A stretch of DNA of 64,000 bases, taken from the NCBI RefSeq assembly GCF_020905375.1, contig NZ_JAJJBU010000024.1, positions 47,489 through 111,488 of the forward strand, read 5' to 3'. The DNA comes from Arthrobacter cryoconiti. Lineage in GTDB: Bacteria; Actinomycetota; Actinomycetes; Actinomycetales; Micrococcaceae. Below the pieces are notes generated by a model. The model made no database searches. It was not told the DNA's origin and was given only the letters and a program-made list of their open reading frames with translations. Positions 18,422-26,973 of the stretch are shown here, in pieces. The position numbers and the translations under genes were made by a program. How positions within the stretch are numbered: position 1 is the first letter of the stretch; every line of letters begins with the position of its first letter.

Positions 18422-18643
18422 ATGGCCAAGAAAGACGGGGTCATTGAGATCGAGGGCGTTGTGAATGAAGCGCTGCCCAACGCGATGTTTCGTGTTGAGC
18501 TGAGCAACAAGCACATCGTTCTTGCCCATATCTCAGGAAAAATGCGCCAGCACTATATTCGTATCCTTCCTGAGGACCGAGTTGTGGTGGAGCTGAGCCC
18601 TTACGACCTCACCCGTGGTCGCATCGTCTACCGCTACAAATAA
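18422..18643 (+). CDS. infA: Translation initiation factor IF-1
   Basis: IF-1 occupies the 30S A site during initiation. The 73-residue protein is a single S1/OB fold: [39 protein letters not shown] and ending [15 protein letters not shown] at 18415-18420 fixes ATG 18422. It restarts the ribosomal cluster after the inserted transport genes. The roughly 240-base region upstream contains TAGAGT at 18229-18234 as a possible -10. Confidence 0.96.
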   Translation: MAKKDGVIEIEGVVNEALPNAMFRVELSNKHIVLAHISGKMRQHYIRILPEDRVVVELSPYDLTRGRIVYRYK

Positions 18644-18672
18644 CCACAACTGTTATCACGCAAAGGAATGCC

Positions 18673-18786
18673 ATGAAGGTCAAGCCGAGCGTCAAGCAGA
18701 TCTGCGACAAATGCAAGGTGATTCGACGTAATGGTCGAGTCATGGTGATCTGCGAGAACCCGCGCCACAAGCAGCGTCAGGGCTAG
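18673..18786 (+). CDS. rpmJ: 50S ribosomal protein L36
   Basis: A 37-residue zinc-ribbon protein: [19 protein letters not shown], with Cys11, Cys14, Cys27 and His32, so the zinc-binding (C+) form. AAAGGAA precedes the ATG by a few bases. It lies between infA and rpsM as expected. Confidence 0.95.
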   Translation: MKVKPSVKQICDKCKVIRRNGRVMVICENPRHKQRQG

Positions 18787-18844
18787 TCTTTCCTCTTCCT
18801 AGAGGCAAGATCCCGGGCAGCCGCTCACGCAAGTACATATAGAA

Positions 18845-18946
18845 AGACAGCACAAGTTGGACGAAGGCGGATTGTATCCGCAACCGGCCAACGGACCCCC
18901 GGTCGGAGGCCGGGGCCGCATTGAGGAAAATGCGGGTGTACTGTCT
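18845..18946 (+). promoter_or_regulatory. Four-stem leader RNA upstream of rpsM
   Basis: Closing stem P1: 18845-18854 with 18937-18946 (AGACAGCACA against TGTACTGTCT, one mismatch). Inside are three hairpins. P2 is GTTGG 18856-18860 with CCAAC 18888-18892, enclosing GCGGAT 18867-18872 with ATCCGC 18876-18881. P3 is CCCCGG 18897-18902 with CCGGGG 18910-18915. P4 is CCGCATT 18916-18922 with AATGCGG 18929-18935. P3 and P4 abut and could stack. CTCC at 18953-18956 can also pair with GGAG of the rpsM ribosome site (18967-18970). The arrangement looks like a cis-acting RNA, probably a ribosomal-protein operator; the ligand is unknown. Confidence 0.7.
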
Positions 18947-18978
18947 ACGACCTCCGGTTTACACAAGGAGCAGCCACT

Positions 18979-19356
18979 ATGGCACGTCTCGCTGGCGTAG
19001 ACCTTCCCCGCGAAAAGCGGTTGGAAGTAGCGCTTACATACATTTACGGCGTGGGCAAGACCCGTGCAACGAAAGTCCTAGCTGACACGGGGATTTCCCC
19101 GGACGTCCGCGTCAAGGACCTTTCTGACGCTGAACTCGTTCAGCTGCGTGACAACATCGAGGGTAACTACAAGGTTGAGGGTGACCTTCGCCGCGAGGTT
19201 GCAGCCGATATCCGCCGCAAGGTCGAAATCGGTAGCTACCAGGGTATCCGCCACCGTCGCGGAATGCCCGTGCATGGCCAGCGCACGAAGACCAACGCTC
19301 GCACCCGCAAGGGTCCGAAGCGCACCGTCGCTGGCAAGAAGAAGGCCGGCCGCTAA
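18979..19356 (+). CDS. rpsM: 30S ribosomal protein S13
   Basis: S13 in the 30S head contacts tRNA and the 50S subunit. The 125 residues have [20 protein letters not shown], the helix-hairpin-helix YGVGKTRA and the basic tail [26 protein letters not shown] at 18965-18970 sets the ATG. The gene is preceded by a structured leader. Confidence 0.97.
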   Translation: MARLAGVDLPREKRLEVALTYIYGVGKTRATKVLADTGISPDVRVKDLSDAELVQLRDNIEGNYKVEGDLRREVAADIRRKVEIGSYQGIRHRRGMPVHGQRTKTNARTRKGPKRTVAGKKKAGR

Positions 19357-19461
19357 ATCGCCCTTGCCGGTGTGAAGAGTTGTCTAACAACTTTTTACAG
19401 AATCTGGCAAGCGTGGACTCAAGCGTCCGCCGACCCAAATAAACTTTCGTAGGAGAATAAA

Positions 19462-19863
19462 ATGCCCCCAAAGACTCGTGGAGCGGTTCGTAAGCCGCGT
19501 CGCAAGGATAAAAAGAATATTGCGCTGGGCCAGGCGCACATCAAGAGCACTTTTAACAACACCATCGTTTCCATCACGGATCCGTCCGGTGCAGTCATCT
19601 CGTGGGCCTCGGCCGGCGAAGTCGGCTTCAAGGGCTCGCGCAAGTCAACTCCGTACGCTGCACAGATGGCTGCTGAAGCCGCTGCCAAGCGCGCTCAGGA
19701 GCACGGCATGCGTAAGGTTGACGTGTTTGTAAAGGGTCCGGGATCGGGCCGCGAAACGGCCATCCGTTCGCTGCAGGCTGCTGGTCTTGAGGTTGGCTCC
19801 ATCTCGGATGTCACCCCCAGCGCCCACAACGGCTGCCGTCCGCCCAAGCGACGTCGCGTCTAG
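19462..19863 (+). CDS. rpsK: 30S ribosomal protein S11
   Basis: S11 lies on the platform and shapes the E site. The 133 residues show [19 protein letters not shown], the conserved [20 protein letters not shown] and the ending [24 protein letters not shown] precedes the ATG at 19450-19455. A 105-base gap from rpsM contains only weak inverted repeats. rpsD, which follows in many bacteria, is absent here. Confidence 0.97.
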   Translation: MPPKTRGAVRKPRRKDKKNIALGQAHIKSTFNNTIVSITDPSGAVISWASAGEVGFKGSRKSTPYAAQMAAEAAAKRAQEHGMRKVDVFVKGPGSGRETAIRSLQAAGLEVGSISDVTPSAHNGCRPPKRRRV

Positions 19864-19881
19864 CGAGACTCCAGTGCTGCA

Positions 19882-19914
19882 AAGTTGGCCTTCACCGATG
19901 GTGAAGGCCAACTT
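19882..19914 (+). terminator. Perfect 15-bp hairpin between rpsK and rpoA
   Basis: AAGTTGGCCTTCACC (19882-19896) pairs without error with 19900-19914 around a GAT loop, 18 bases after the rpsK stop. No T-run follows. It may be a U-less actinobacterial terminator, an attenuator, or an RNase processing site setting the ratio of rpoA to ribosomal mRNA. Confidence 0.6.
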
Positions 19915-19996
19915 CGCCGCCGTTAAGTCTCGTCAGCCGCCATTTCCACTACCTGTGTTGCGTCATATAGCGGATGCTCGCTGAAAGGAAACCCCA

Positions 19997-21007
19997 GTGC
20001 TCATTGCACAGCGCCCCACCCTATCCGAAGAAGTAGTTTCCGAAAACCGGTCCCGGTTCGTTATTGAACCGTTGGAGCCCGGCTTCGGCTACACCTTGGG
20101 AAACTCACTCCGCCGGACCCTGCTGTCCTCCATCCCTGGCGCTGCTGTTACCAGCATCCGCCTCGACGGAGTCCTGCATGAGTTCACCACGGTCCCCGGT
20201 GTCAAGGAAGATGTCACTGAGATCATCCTGAACATCAAGGGCCTGTCCGTCTCAAGCGAGCATGACGAGCCTGTCGTCGCCTACCTGCGCAAGCAGGGCC
20301 CCGGCGTCGTCACGGCTGCTGACATTGCACCGCCGGCCGGTGTGGAGTTCCACAACCCTGACATGCACATTGCAACGCTGAACTCGAAGGGCAAGTTCGA
20401 ACTTGAACTGACCATCGAGCGCGGCCGCGGCTATGTCTCGGCAGCTCAAAACAAGAGTGCAGATTCAGAGATTGGCCGTATCCCGGTCGACTCGATCTAC
20501 TCTCCCGTGCTGAAGGTGACTTTCCGCGTGGAGGCCACCCGTGTCGAGCAGCGTACTGACTTCGACAAGCTCATTGTCGACGTTGAGACGAAGCAGGCCA
20601 TCTCTCCCCGAGATGCCATCGCCTCGGCTGGAACTACGCTGGTTGAACTCTTCGGGCTGGCCCGTGAGTTGAACACCGCCGCTGAAGGCATCGAGATCGG
20701 TCCGTCCCCGACGGACGCCGCACTTGCTGCTGACATGGCGTTGCCGATCGAGGATCTGGACCTAACAGTCCGTTCCTACAACTGCCTCAAGCGTGAGGGC
20801 ATCCACTCCGTGGGTGAACTCGTTGCTCGCTCCGAGGCTGACCTGATGGACATCCGCAACTTTGGCGCGAAGTCCATTGACGAGGTAAAGGCAAAGCTGG
20901 TTGAACTGGGACTGTCTCTGAAGGATTCTCCTCCAGGGTTTGACCTGGCCGCCCGTGCCGCAGCCATCGATGAGAACGACGACGCCTACGGCGACGACGA
21001 ACTCTAA
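19997..21007 (+). CDS. rpoA: RNA polymerase subunit alpha
   Basis: Alpha dimerises to start RNA polymerase assembly and its C-terminal domain contacts UP elements and activators. The 336 residues contain the N-terminal domain ([20 protein letters not shown], residues 18-37) and the C-terminal domain from about residue 255 ([20 protein letters not shown], then [15 protein letters not shown]). The acidic tail [11 protein letters not shown] is usual for the group. The start is GTG at 19997 with GAAAGGAA upstream. Confidence 0.97.
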   Translation: MLIAQRPTLSEEVVSENRSRFVIEPLEPGFGYTLGNSLRRTLLSSIPGAAVTSIRLDGVLHEFTTVPGVKEDVTEIILNIKGLSVSSEHDEPVVAYLRKQGPGVVTAADIAPPAGVEFHNPDMHIATLNSKGKFELELTIERGRGYVSAAQNKSADSEIGRIPVDSIYSPVLKVTFRVEATRVEQRTDFDKLIVDVETKQAISPRDAIASAGTTLVELFGLARELNTAAEGIEIGPSPTDAALAADMALPIEDLDLTVRSYNCLKREGIHSVGELVARSEADLMDIRNFGAKSIDEVKAKLVELGLSLKDSPPGFDLAARAAAIDENDDAYGDDEL

Positions 21008-21094
21008 AGACGAACAACAAATTTTCTTAATCGCCCGCAGCCAGCACAAGTGATGTGCTGGCGGTGGTGCGGTTAATACTTGAGGAGAAACACC

Positions 21095-21610
21095 ATGCCA
21101 ACCCCCGCAAAGGGTCCCCGCCTCGGAGGCGGAGCGGCTCATGAGCGCCTGATGCTCGCGAATCTGTCCGCTTCGCTGTTTGAGCACAAGCGGATCACCA
21201 CCACCTTGACCAAGGCCAAGCGTCTAAGCCCCTATGCAGAGCGACTGGTCACTTTCGCTAAGCGTGGAGACCTGGCATCGCGCCGCCGCGTTTTGGGCCT
21301 GATCAGCAACAAGGGCATTGTCCATGAGCTGTTCACGGACATTGCCAAGGCTGTGGAGAACCGTGAAGGCGGTTACACCCGCATCACCAAGATCGGCAAC
21401 CGCAAGGGCGACAACGCCCCCATGGCCGTCATCGAGCTAGTTCTGGAACCGGTTAGCCCCAAGCAAGCCGTCGTCAAGGAAGCTACTGCAGCTACCACTA
21501 AGGCAGCTCCGGTTGAAGAAGCACCTGTTGAAGAAGTAGTTGAGACCGAGGTTGTAGAGCAGGACGCTACCGCCGAAGTTGAAGAAGCAGCTGCCGAAGA
21601 AGCCAAGTAG
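21095..21610 (+). CDS. rplQ: 50S ribosomal protein L17 with acidic tail
   Basis: L17 lies near the tunnel exit. The core (residues 1-120) contains [39 protein letters not shown] and [20 protein letters not shown]. The last 45 or so residues are a Glu/Ala/Val-rich extension ([16 protein letters not shown]), absent from E. coli. ATG 21095 is set by GAGGAG at 21082-21087; an ATG five codons upstream is less likely. Confidence 0.96.
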   Translation: MPTPAKGPRLGGGAAHERLMLANLSASLFEHKRITTTLTKAKRLSPYAERLVTFAKRGDLASRRRVLGLISNKGIVHELFTDIAKAVENREGGYTRITKIGNRKGDNAPMAVIELVLEPVSPKQAVVKEATAATTKAAPVEEAPVEEVVETEVVEQDATAEVEEAAAEEAK

Positions 21611-21639
21611 AACCCAAGCACTTGCCTTGAGTTCAGGCT

Positions 21640-21679
21640 AGAAGGGCCCGTCATCCGTTAGCGGATGGCGGGCCCTTCT
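21640..21679 (+). terminator. Terminator hairpin after rplQ
   Basis: An 18-bp stem with one T-G wobble: 21640-21657 pairs with 21662-21679 around TTAG. No T-run follows. The length and position 29 bases after rplQ mark the end of the alpha-operon transcript. Confidence 0.75.
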
Positions 21680-21729
21680 GCATTGGCGCGTGAGTCCTGA
21701 TGGCGTACTGAAACGATAGAATTGTAACC

Positions 21730-22671
21730 ATGCATAACCCTCACCTTTCCCCTGAAGAGAGAGGCCTTGTCCGGGCCCGTCTTGATATTGCGTACGACGG
21801 CGGCCCGTTCAGTGGGTGGGCGGTGCAGCCCACTTGTAGGACGGTGCAGGGGGTGCTGGAGGAAGCTATGGCCATGATCCTGCAGCGACCCATTAGGTTG
21901 ACCGTGGCAGGGCGCACTGACACCGGCGTGCATGCGCGTGGACAGGTTGCTCACTTGGATCTGACGCCAAGTGAATGGGATGGGCTGCTGCGGGGGGAGG
22001 ATGTGCGCCCGGAGCAATCACTCAAGCGCCGACTAAACGGCGCGTTGGGTCGCGTGCTGCTCGATCACCGCGGCTCGGTTCAGGTCCAAAACGCAAGCCG
22101 TGCGTCGGAAGGTTTCGATGCGCGGTTCTCTGCGCTGCGGCGGCGCTATAGCTACCGGATCGCCGATGGGGCTACTTCGCGAGATCCGCTTCAGCGTGCG
22201 GTGACGCTGTGGCACCAGCGTGAGCTGAACGTGGAGTTGATGAATCTGGCTGCCGCACCCTTGTTGGGGCTGGCAGACTTCAGGGCCTTTGCCAAGCCAC
22301 GCGAAGGGGCCACGACGGTGCGCACATTGGAGCGTTTTGAGTTTAAACGTGGAACAGATGGTGTGATCTTCGTCAATATTGCGGCGGACGCGTTTTGCCA
22401 CAATATGGTCAGGGCCCTCATTGGTGCTTCTCTGCGAATAGGGGAGGAGACACAAGAAGTTGCTTGGATGCATCAGAGGCTGCTGGCCGGGGTCCGGGAT
22501 GCGCAGTCCACTTTGGCGGCTCCTCATCCCCTGGTTCTAGAAGAAGTGAGCTATCCGCCTGATTCCGAACTACTTGCCCGCGCCACGTTGACGCGGACCA
22601 GAAGGGCGCTGCTGGATGAGGTGGGGGTCGACCTCACCGGACGCCAGGACGTGCCTGCGTCCTCGCTTTGA
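21730..22671 (+). CDS. truA: tRNA pseudouridine synthase A
   Basis: Makes pseudouridine at positions 38-40 of tRNA anticodon arms. The 313 residues contain LDIAYDGGPFSGWAVQP, the catalytic AGRTDTGVHARGQ with Asp64, and the C-terminal NMVRALIGASLRIG block. No ribosome-binding site is seen; TAGAAT at 21717-21722 lies seven bases before the ATG, suggesting a leaderless transcript. truA next to rplQ is a common arrangement. Confidence 0.95.
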   Translation: MHNPHLSPEERGLVRARLDIAYDGGPFSGWAVQPTCRTVQGVLEEAMAMILQRPIRLTVAGRTDTGVHARGQVAHLDLTPSEWDGLLRGEDVRPEQSLKRRLNGALGRVLLDHRGSVQVQNASRASEGFDARFSALRRRYSYRIADGATSRDPLQRAVTLWHQRELNVELMNLAAAPLLGLADFRAFAKPREGATTVRTLERFEFKRGTDGVIFVNIAADAFCHNMVRALIGASLRIGEETQEVAWMHQRLLAGVRDAQSTLAAPHPLVLEEVSYPPDSELLARATLTRTRRALLDEVGVDLTGRQDVPASSL

Positions 22672-22697
22672 CCCGGGCCGGTTATTAATAGTATTGT
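22668..22697 (+). promoter_or_regulatory. Candidate promoter for rplM-rpsI
   Basis: TTGACC (22668-22673, overlapping the truA stop) is followed after 15 bases by TAGTAT (22689-22694), or after 18 bases by TATTGT (22692-22697). Initiation near 22701 would fall just before the first leader hairpin. Confidence 0.5.
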
Positions 22698-22710
22698 GGG
22701 TAGTCGTTGT

Positions 22711-22867
22711 GCGTGTCCTATCTCGATACCACACGCCCGTTGAAGGTCCGGTTGCAGGACGCCAACTCAATGGGTGTCATCGAGAAGTGTATGGATAACT
22801 GGTGTTAGAGCCCTCACCTCTGTTCCGGTAAACGCATAGATAGCAGGTGTCAACCATCTGTGACACC
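22711..22867 (+). promoter_or_regulatory. Structured leader of rplM
   Basis: Three hairpins are seen. The first is GCGTGT 22711-22716 with ACACGC 22731-22736, holding an inner TAT/ATA. The second is GTTG 22739-22742 with CAAC 22763-22766, enclosing GTCC/GGAC. The third is GGTGTCA 22846-22852 with TGACACC 22861-22867. A weaker GGTG/CACC pair lies at 22801-22818. L13 leaders that bind the encoded protein are known in Firmicutes; this may be an actinobacterial counterpart, by inference only. Confidence 0.45.
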
Positions 22868-22897
22868 ACCTAAGAACAAGAAACGAAGGCAAAAACC

Positions 22898-23341
22898 GTG
22901 CGTACGTATACCCCGAAGCCCGGCGACATCAACCGTCAGTGGCACATCATCGATGCCAATGACGTTGTCTTGGGCCGTCTTGCCAGCCAGACCGCAACAC
23001 TGCTGCGTGGAAAGCACAAGCCGACCTTCGCTCCCCATATGGATATGGGCGATTTCGTCATCATCATCAACGCCGAGAAGGTGGCCTTGACCGGCGCCAA
23101 GCTCGAGCAGAAGCGTGCCTACCGTCACTCGGGTTACCCGGGCGGACTCTCCAGCATGAACTATGCAGAACTGCTAGAAACCAACCCGGTGCGGGCAGTG
23201 GAGAAGGCCATCCGTGGCATGCTCCCGAAGACCTCGCTGGCTGCTTCGCAGATCGGCAAGCTCAAGGTTTACCGCGGTTCTGAGCACCCGCATGCTGCTC
23301 AGCAGCCTAAGACGTTTGAAATCACCCAGGTCGCCCAGTAG
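22898..23341 (+). CDS. rplM: 50S ribosomal protein L13
   Basis: L13 is an early 50S assembly protein. The 147 residues show [39 protein letters not shown] and HSGYPGGL. The start is GTG at 22898; ACGAAGGCA just upstream is a modest ribosome site. It is paired with rpsI, as in most bacteria. Confidence 0.96.
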   Translation: MRTYTPKPGDINRQWHIIDANDVVLGRLASQTATLLRGKHKPTFAPHMDMGDFVIIINAEKVALTGAKLEQKRAYRHSGYPGGLSSMNYAELLETNPVRAVEKAIRGMLPKTSLAASQIGKLKVYRGSEHPHAAQQPKTFEITQVAQ

Positions 23342-23377
23342 TCCTGGCCACCAACCCAATATTTATCAAGGAGAATC

Positions 23378-23893
23378 GTGGCTCAGAACACTGAAGAGCT
23401 GAACACCGAAGCCGTTGTGGCCGAGGAAGAAGTTTTGACCAGCTACACCAGCGAAAGCGCATCCGCCGCCGACGCTGCCCCCAAGAAGGAACGCCCGGCA
23501 CTAACCGTGTCCGGAGCAGCTGTAGGACGTCGCAAGCAGGCTATTGCCCGCGTACGCGTCGTTCCCGGTACGGGTAAGTGGATTGTAAACGGCCGCGAGC
23601 TGTCCAACTACTTCCCGAACAAGTTGCACCAGCAAGAAGTCAACGATCCGTTCCGTCTCCTGGACCTCGACGGCGCATACGACGTTTGGGCTCGCATCCA
23701 CGGTGGTGGCCCTTCCGGCCAAGCCGGGGCATTGCGTCTGGGCGTTGCTCGCTCGTTGAACCAGATCGACGAGGAGAATAACCGTGCCATCTTGAAGAAA
23801 GCAGGCTTCCTGACTCGTGACGCTCGCGTTATCGAGCGTAAGAAGGCCGGTCTGAAGAAGGCCCGTAAGGCTTCGCAGTACTCCAAGCGCTAA
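23378..23893 (+). CDS. rpsI: 30S ribosomal protein S9 with long N-terminal extension
   Basis: S9 reaches its C-terminal tail to the P-site tRNA. The core begins about residue 48 ([19 protein letters not shown]) and ends with the conserved basic [12 protein letters not shown]. The N-terminal 45 residues are Glu/Ala/Ser-rich and not found in E. coli, but are usual in actinobacteria. The start is GTG with AAGGAG at 23369-23374. Confidence 0.96.
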   Translation: MAQNTEELNTEAVVAEEEVLTSYTSESASAADAAPKKERPALTVSGAAVGRRKQAIARVRVVPGTGKWIVNGRELSNYFPNKLHQQEVNDPFRLLDLDGAYDVWARIHGGGPSGQAGALRLGVARSLNQIDEENNRAILKKAGFLTRDARVIERKKAGLKKARKASQYSKR

Positions 23894-23907
23894 ATCCCGC
23901 GCTTACC

Positions 23908-23942
23908 AAAAAGCCCCCGTTCGTTCAGAGCGGGGGCTTTTT
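23908..23942 (+). terminator. Rho-independent terminator after rpsI
   Basis: AAAAAGCCCCCG (23908-23919) pairs perfectly with CGGGGGCTTTTT (23931-23942), eleven-base loop, T-run included in the stem end. Textbook form. Confidence 0.93.
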
Positions 23943-23991
23943 GTGTCTCTTGAGCAGATTTGGCTCTACAAGCGCTAAATTCAGTGCTTCA

Positions 23992-24030
23992 ACAAAAGTC
24001 CTCGACCGCCTTGTGGCCGGGGGCTTTTGT
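23992..24030 (+). terminator. Second, diverged terminator after rpsI
   Basis: 23992-24007 pairs with 24015-24030 as a 16-bp stem with two T-G wobbles and one mismatch, ending CTTTTGTT. Together with the preceding CAAGCGCTAAAT it repeats the rpsI end and first terminator, so it looks like a duplicated copy. Confidence 0.75.
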
Positions 24031-24129
24031 TCTGCCAAGGCTAAACGTAGGCAGGGCGTTTTTTAGCCATGCGATATCCGCAGGGCAAGGGTGGCTGAAT
24101 TGCTGTTCCAATGATTTAGAATGAACAGG

Positions 24130-25476
24130 ATGTCTAGATTATTTGGAACAGATGGTGTCCGCGGATTGGCTAATGGCCTCCTGACGGCAGAACTTGCTTT
24201 GTCCCTTGCCCAGGCCGCCGCCGTCGTGCTTGGCCATGATCAAATGAGTGCCGGCAAGCGCCCGCGTGCTGTTTTGGCGCGTGACCCCAGAGCGAGCGGT
24301 GAGTTCATTGGCGCAGCCGTCGCTGCGGGCTTGGCGAGCGCTGGTGTTGACGTGTACGACGCGGGCGTTCTGCCCACGCCTGCCACAGCATTTTTGATCG
24401 CCGATTTGGGAGCGGACTTTGGCGTGATGATCTCCGCCTCCCACAATCCGGCTCCGGATAATGGGATCAAGTTCTTTGCCCGTGGTGGCACTAAGCTCGC
24501 CGATGACGTGGAGGACGCCATTGAAGAGCAACTCCAGCGAGACGCCTTCCGTCCAATCGGCGTCGACGTGGGTCGAATTCAGCGCTTCGCCGACGCCGAG
24601 GACAGATACGTTGTGCATCTGCTCGGTACCTTGCCTAACCGGCTTGATGGGCTTAAAGTCGTTTTGGATTGTGCCAATGGAGCTGCGAGCGGGTGCTCAC
24701 CGCAGGTGTTTACGGACGCTGGAGCCAGCGTTACGGTCATCGGTGCCGATCCTGACGGGCTGAACATCAACGACGGTGTAGGGTCCACGCACATGGCAAA
24801 GTTGCAGGAAACGGTGCTGGCAACCGGTGCTGACCTGGGAATCGCCCACGATGGGGACGCAGACCGGTGCTTGGCCGTTGACCATGAAGGCAACGTGATC
24901 GATGGGGACCAGATCATGGCCGTTCTGGCACTGGCGCAGAAGGCTGCTGGAGAGCTTAAGGACAACGTCCTGGTGGCTACCGTGATGAGTAACCTAGGCT
25001 TGAAGATTGCGCTGCGTGAGGCGGGGATAACAATCCGCGAAACCGCAGTTGGCGACCGCTATGTTCTAGAAGAAATGCGCCGAGGAAATTACACGCTGGG
25101 CGGTGAGCAGTCCGGTCACGTGATCTTTTCTGAATATGCGACTACCGGCGATGGTCTCCTCACCGGGCTTCAGCTCGCCTGCCAGGTTGCCAAGACAGGT
25201 AAGTCCCTGCAGGAGCTGGCCGGTGCCATGACGAAACTCCCACAGGTGATGATTAACGTCAAGGATGTGGACAAGAACCGGGCTGGGATCGTGCTAGCCG
25301 TCAAGGCGGCAGTTGCCAAGGCTGAGGCGGAGCTTGGCGAGACTGGACGAGTGCTACTGCGCCCTTCGGGCACGGAGCAGCTGGTGCGTGTCATGGTGGA
25401 AGCTGCCGACCTTGCTACAGCTGAAAGAATCTGTAATGACCTGGTGCTGGTAGTGAAAACAGAGCTTTCACTCTAA
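24130..25476 (+). CDS. glmM: Phosphoglucosamine mutase
   Basis: Converts glucosamine 6-phosphate to glucosamine 1-phosphate for UDP-GlcNAc, and thus peptidoglycan and mycothiol. The 448 residues have the start [16 protein letters not shown], the phosphoserine loop ISASHNP with Ser104, the metal loop DGDADRC and the C-terminal phosphate-binding [18 protein letters not shown] 24130 matches the family start and lies seven bases after TAGAAT (24117-24122) without a ribosome site, so it is likely leaderless. An ATG at 24121 would overlap that box. glmS lies 4 kb downstream. Confidence 0.95.
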   Translation: MSRLFGTDGVRGLANGLLTAELALSLAQAAAVVLGHDQMSAGKRPRAVLARDPRASGEFIGAAVAAGLASAGVDVYDAGVLPTPATAFLIADLGADFGVMISASHNPAPDNGIKFFARGGTKLADDVEDAIEEQLQRDAFRPIGVDVGRIQRFADAEDRYVVHLLGTLPNRLDGLKVVLDCANGAASGCSPQVFTDAGASVTVIGADPDGLNINDGVGSTHMAKLQETVLATGADLGIAHDGDADRCLAVDHEGNVIDGDQIMAVLALAQKAAGELKDNVLVATVMSNLGLKIALREAGITIRETAVGDRYVLEEMRRGNYTLGGEQSGHVIFSEYATTGDGLLTGLQLACQVAKTGKSLQELAGAMTKLPQVMINVKDVDKNRAGIVLAVKAAVAKAEAELGETGRVLLRPSGTEQLVRVMVEAADLATAERICNDLVLVVKTELSL

Positions 25477-25490
25477 AATAACTTCATAAG

Positions 25491-25528
25491 CAAGGAGGCG
25501 GCAACCCGAATGGGTTGCCGCCTCCTTG
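25491..25528. terminator. Bidirectional terminator between glmM and mscL
   Basis: CAAGGAGGCGGCAACCC (25491-25507) pairs perfectly over 17 bp with 25512-25528, loop GAAT. It sits between convergent genes and can serve both. T-runs are minimal. Confidence 0.8.
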
Positions 25529-25541
25529 TCTAATAGCTTGT

Positions 25542-25961
25542 TTAGACGAATGGGGAGTGTTGACCACCTGAGGGCGCGGCCTTGAGCGCATCACGGATTT
25601 CAGTGAGCAGTTCAATCTGAGGATCAACTGCTGGTTCTTCGTCCTTGATGCCGAGCTTCGCATTGCGACGGGCGATCATGTGATTCATCGGAACAACAAC
25701 CATAAAGTAAATGGCTGCGGCAACAATGAGGAAATTGACCAAGACGGTCAGGAAAACACCGAACTTGATGTCGACGCCATTGATGCCAACAACTCCGAAG
25801 CTGTCGAAGTTAGCAGCACCAAATAATGCGGCGATCAGCGGCATTAATATATTTTCTACTAATGAATTGACCACCGCTCCAAATGCGGCGCCAATGACGA
25901 CGGCTACGGCAAGGTCTACGACGTTGCCCTTCATTATGAAATCTCTGAATCCTTTGAGCAT
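25542..25961 (-). CDS. mscL: Large-conductance mechanosensitive channel
   Basis: MscL opens under membrane tension to release solutes in osmotic downshock. The 139 residues contain the N-terminal MLKGFRDFIMKGNVVDLAVA with the gating helix TM1, then TM2 (VFLTVLVNFLIVAAAIYFMV), and a cytosolic bundle. Length is normal. It converges on glmM and lies just downstream of, but 67 bases from, the vanY-like gene on the same strand. Confidence 0.94.
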   Translation of the reverse strand: MLKGFRDFIMKGNVVDLAVAVVIGAAFGAVVNSLVENILMPLIAALFGAANFDSFGVVGINGVDIKFGVFLTVLVNFLIVAAAIYFMVVVPMNHMIARRNAKLGIKDEEPAVDPQIELLTEIRDALKAAPSGGQHSPFV

Positions 25962-26028
25962 GGCACTAAACTACCCCACTAAACACTTCAATGGGTGGAG
26001 GGTCGAAGTGTTTTTTAGCTCTTAGCTT

Positions 26029-26967
26029 CTATTTGTAACTGGGAGCTCCAAGGCTCCCCAAGTATTGCTCGTAACTGCTGATACCGCGGACGGCCATATC
26101 CCGTGCCACGGATATACCGACAAAGCGCAGATGCCAAGGTTCGTAAAGGTAACCGGTGAGAGCCTCTTCGCCCTGAGGATACCTGATTATAAATCCATAC
26201 TCCATACCATGGGCACCCACCCATTTGGCCGCTGCGGAGCCTGCCATGCACGAAGTGAACTCGCACTCCGCCGGGACGTTTGCGTCTCCGATATCTAGGG
26301 CAAGACCGGTTTGGTGTTCGGAATAACCGGGACGAGCGGAGGTCTTGTCCGCTTCAGTCTGGCCCTTTTGTTCAACATAGTTCTCGTACAAGGATATTTG
26401 CGTGAGAAAAGAGCGGTAACTACTTTGGATCGTGATGGTCACCCCATCAGCGGCAGCGGCGGCAAACATTGTTTCCACAGCAGCAGCTGCATTCTTGCGC
26501 AGAAGAGGAGGATCAGGAGAATCAGTGCGAACATTGGGCGTCGTGAGGTCCGCAGGGATGAATGTTTTGGGTATTAGCTCATGATGTTTGTTCACCAGTA
26601 CCACGGTGCTTTCCGGGTTGGCCACGTCCCACAGCCCTGATTCAGGCACAGACACTGTTCCAGTCGCAAACAATGCTTGGATGGGGGACGTTGCTGCCGC
26701 GCCGGCGACTAGTAAGTGGATGGGTTGCGAAGGATCTGACTGGCCCTTATCCGACCCAGGAGAGTCGGCGCTGACGGCGAGCGGTAACTCTGGCGCCGCC
26801 GTCGTACGTGGAAAAGTGCCCGGTGTGAATGCGATCCCCGACGAGACTACCGCGCAAGCGCCCACAACTGCGAGCAGTACCCCCGCTGGCCGCGGCCACG
26901 TGAAGGCCTGGCGGACACGTTCCCCTACGCTGCCGGATCCTCTGCGTGAAGAATGGCTGCTGGGCAT
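26029..26967 (-). CDS. D-alanyl-D-alanine carboxypeptidase, VanY/M15B family
   Basis: Predicted zinc peptidase that trims the terminal D-Ala of peptidoglycan stems outside the membrane. The 312 residues have a basic N-terminus, one membrane anchor (about 28-47), a low-complexity linker and an M15 domain. Zinc ligands are His218 and Asp225 (SEHQTGLALDIG) and His279 (EPWHLRF), with Arg185 in SSYRSF. The gene starts seven bases from the coaA stop on the same strand and is probably cotranscribed with it. A housekeeping DD-carboxypeptidase is more likely than vancomycin resistance, since no vanHAX is seen. Confidence 0.87.
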   Translation of the reverse strand: MPSSHSSRRGSGSVGERVRQAFTWPRPAGVLLAVVGACAVVSSGIAFTPGTFPRTTAAPELPLAVSADSPGSDKGQSDPSQPIHLLVAGAAATSPIQALFATGTVSVPESGLWDVANPESTVVLVNKHHELIPKTFIPADLTTPNVRTDSPDPPLLRKNAAAAVETMFAAAAADGVTITIQSSYRSFLTQISLYENYVEQKGQTEADKTSARPGYSEHQTGLALDIGDANVPAECEFTSCMAGSAAAKWVGAHGMEYGFIIRYPQGEEALTGYLYEPWHLRFVGISVARDMAVRGISSYEQYLGSLGAPSYK

Positions 26968-26973
26968 GCGGGC

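Noticed and set aside
26029..26967. Vancomycin-resistance VanY
   Set aside because: The family fits, but no vanHAX, vanS or vanR genes are near; a housekeeping carboxypeptidase explains it.
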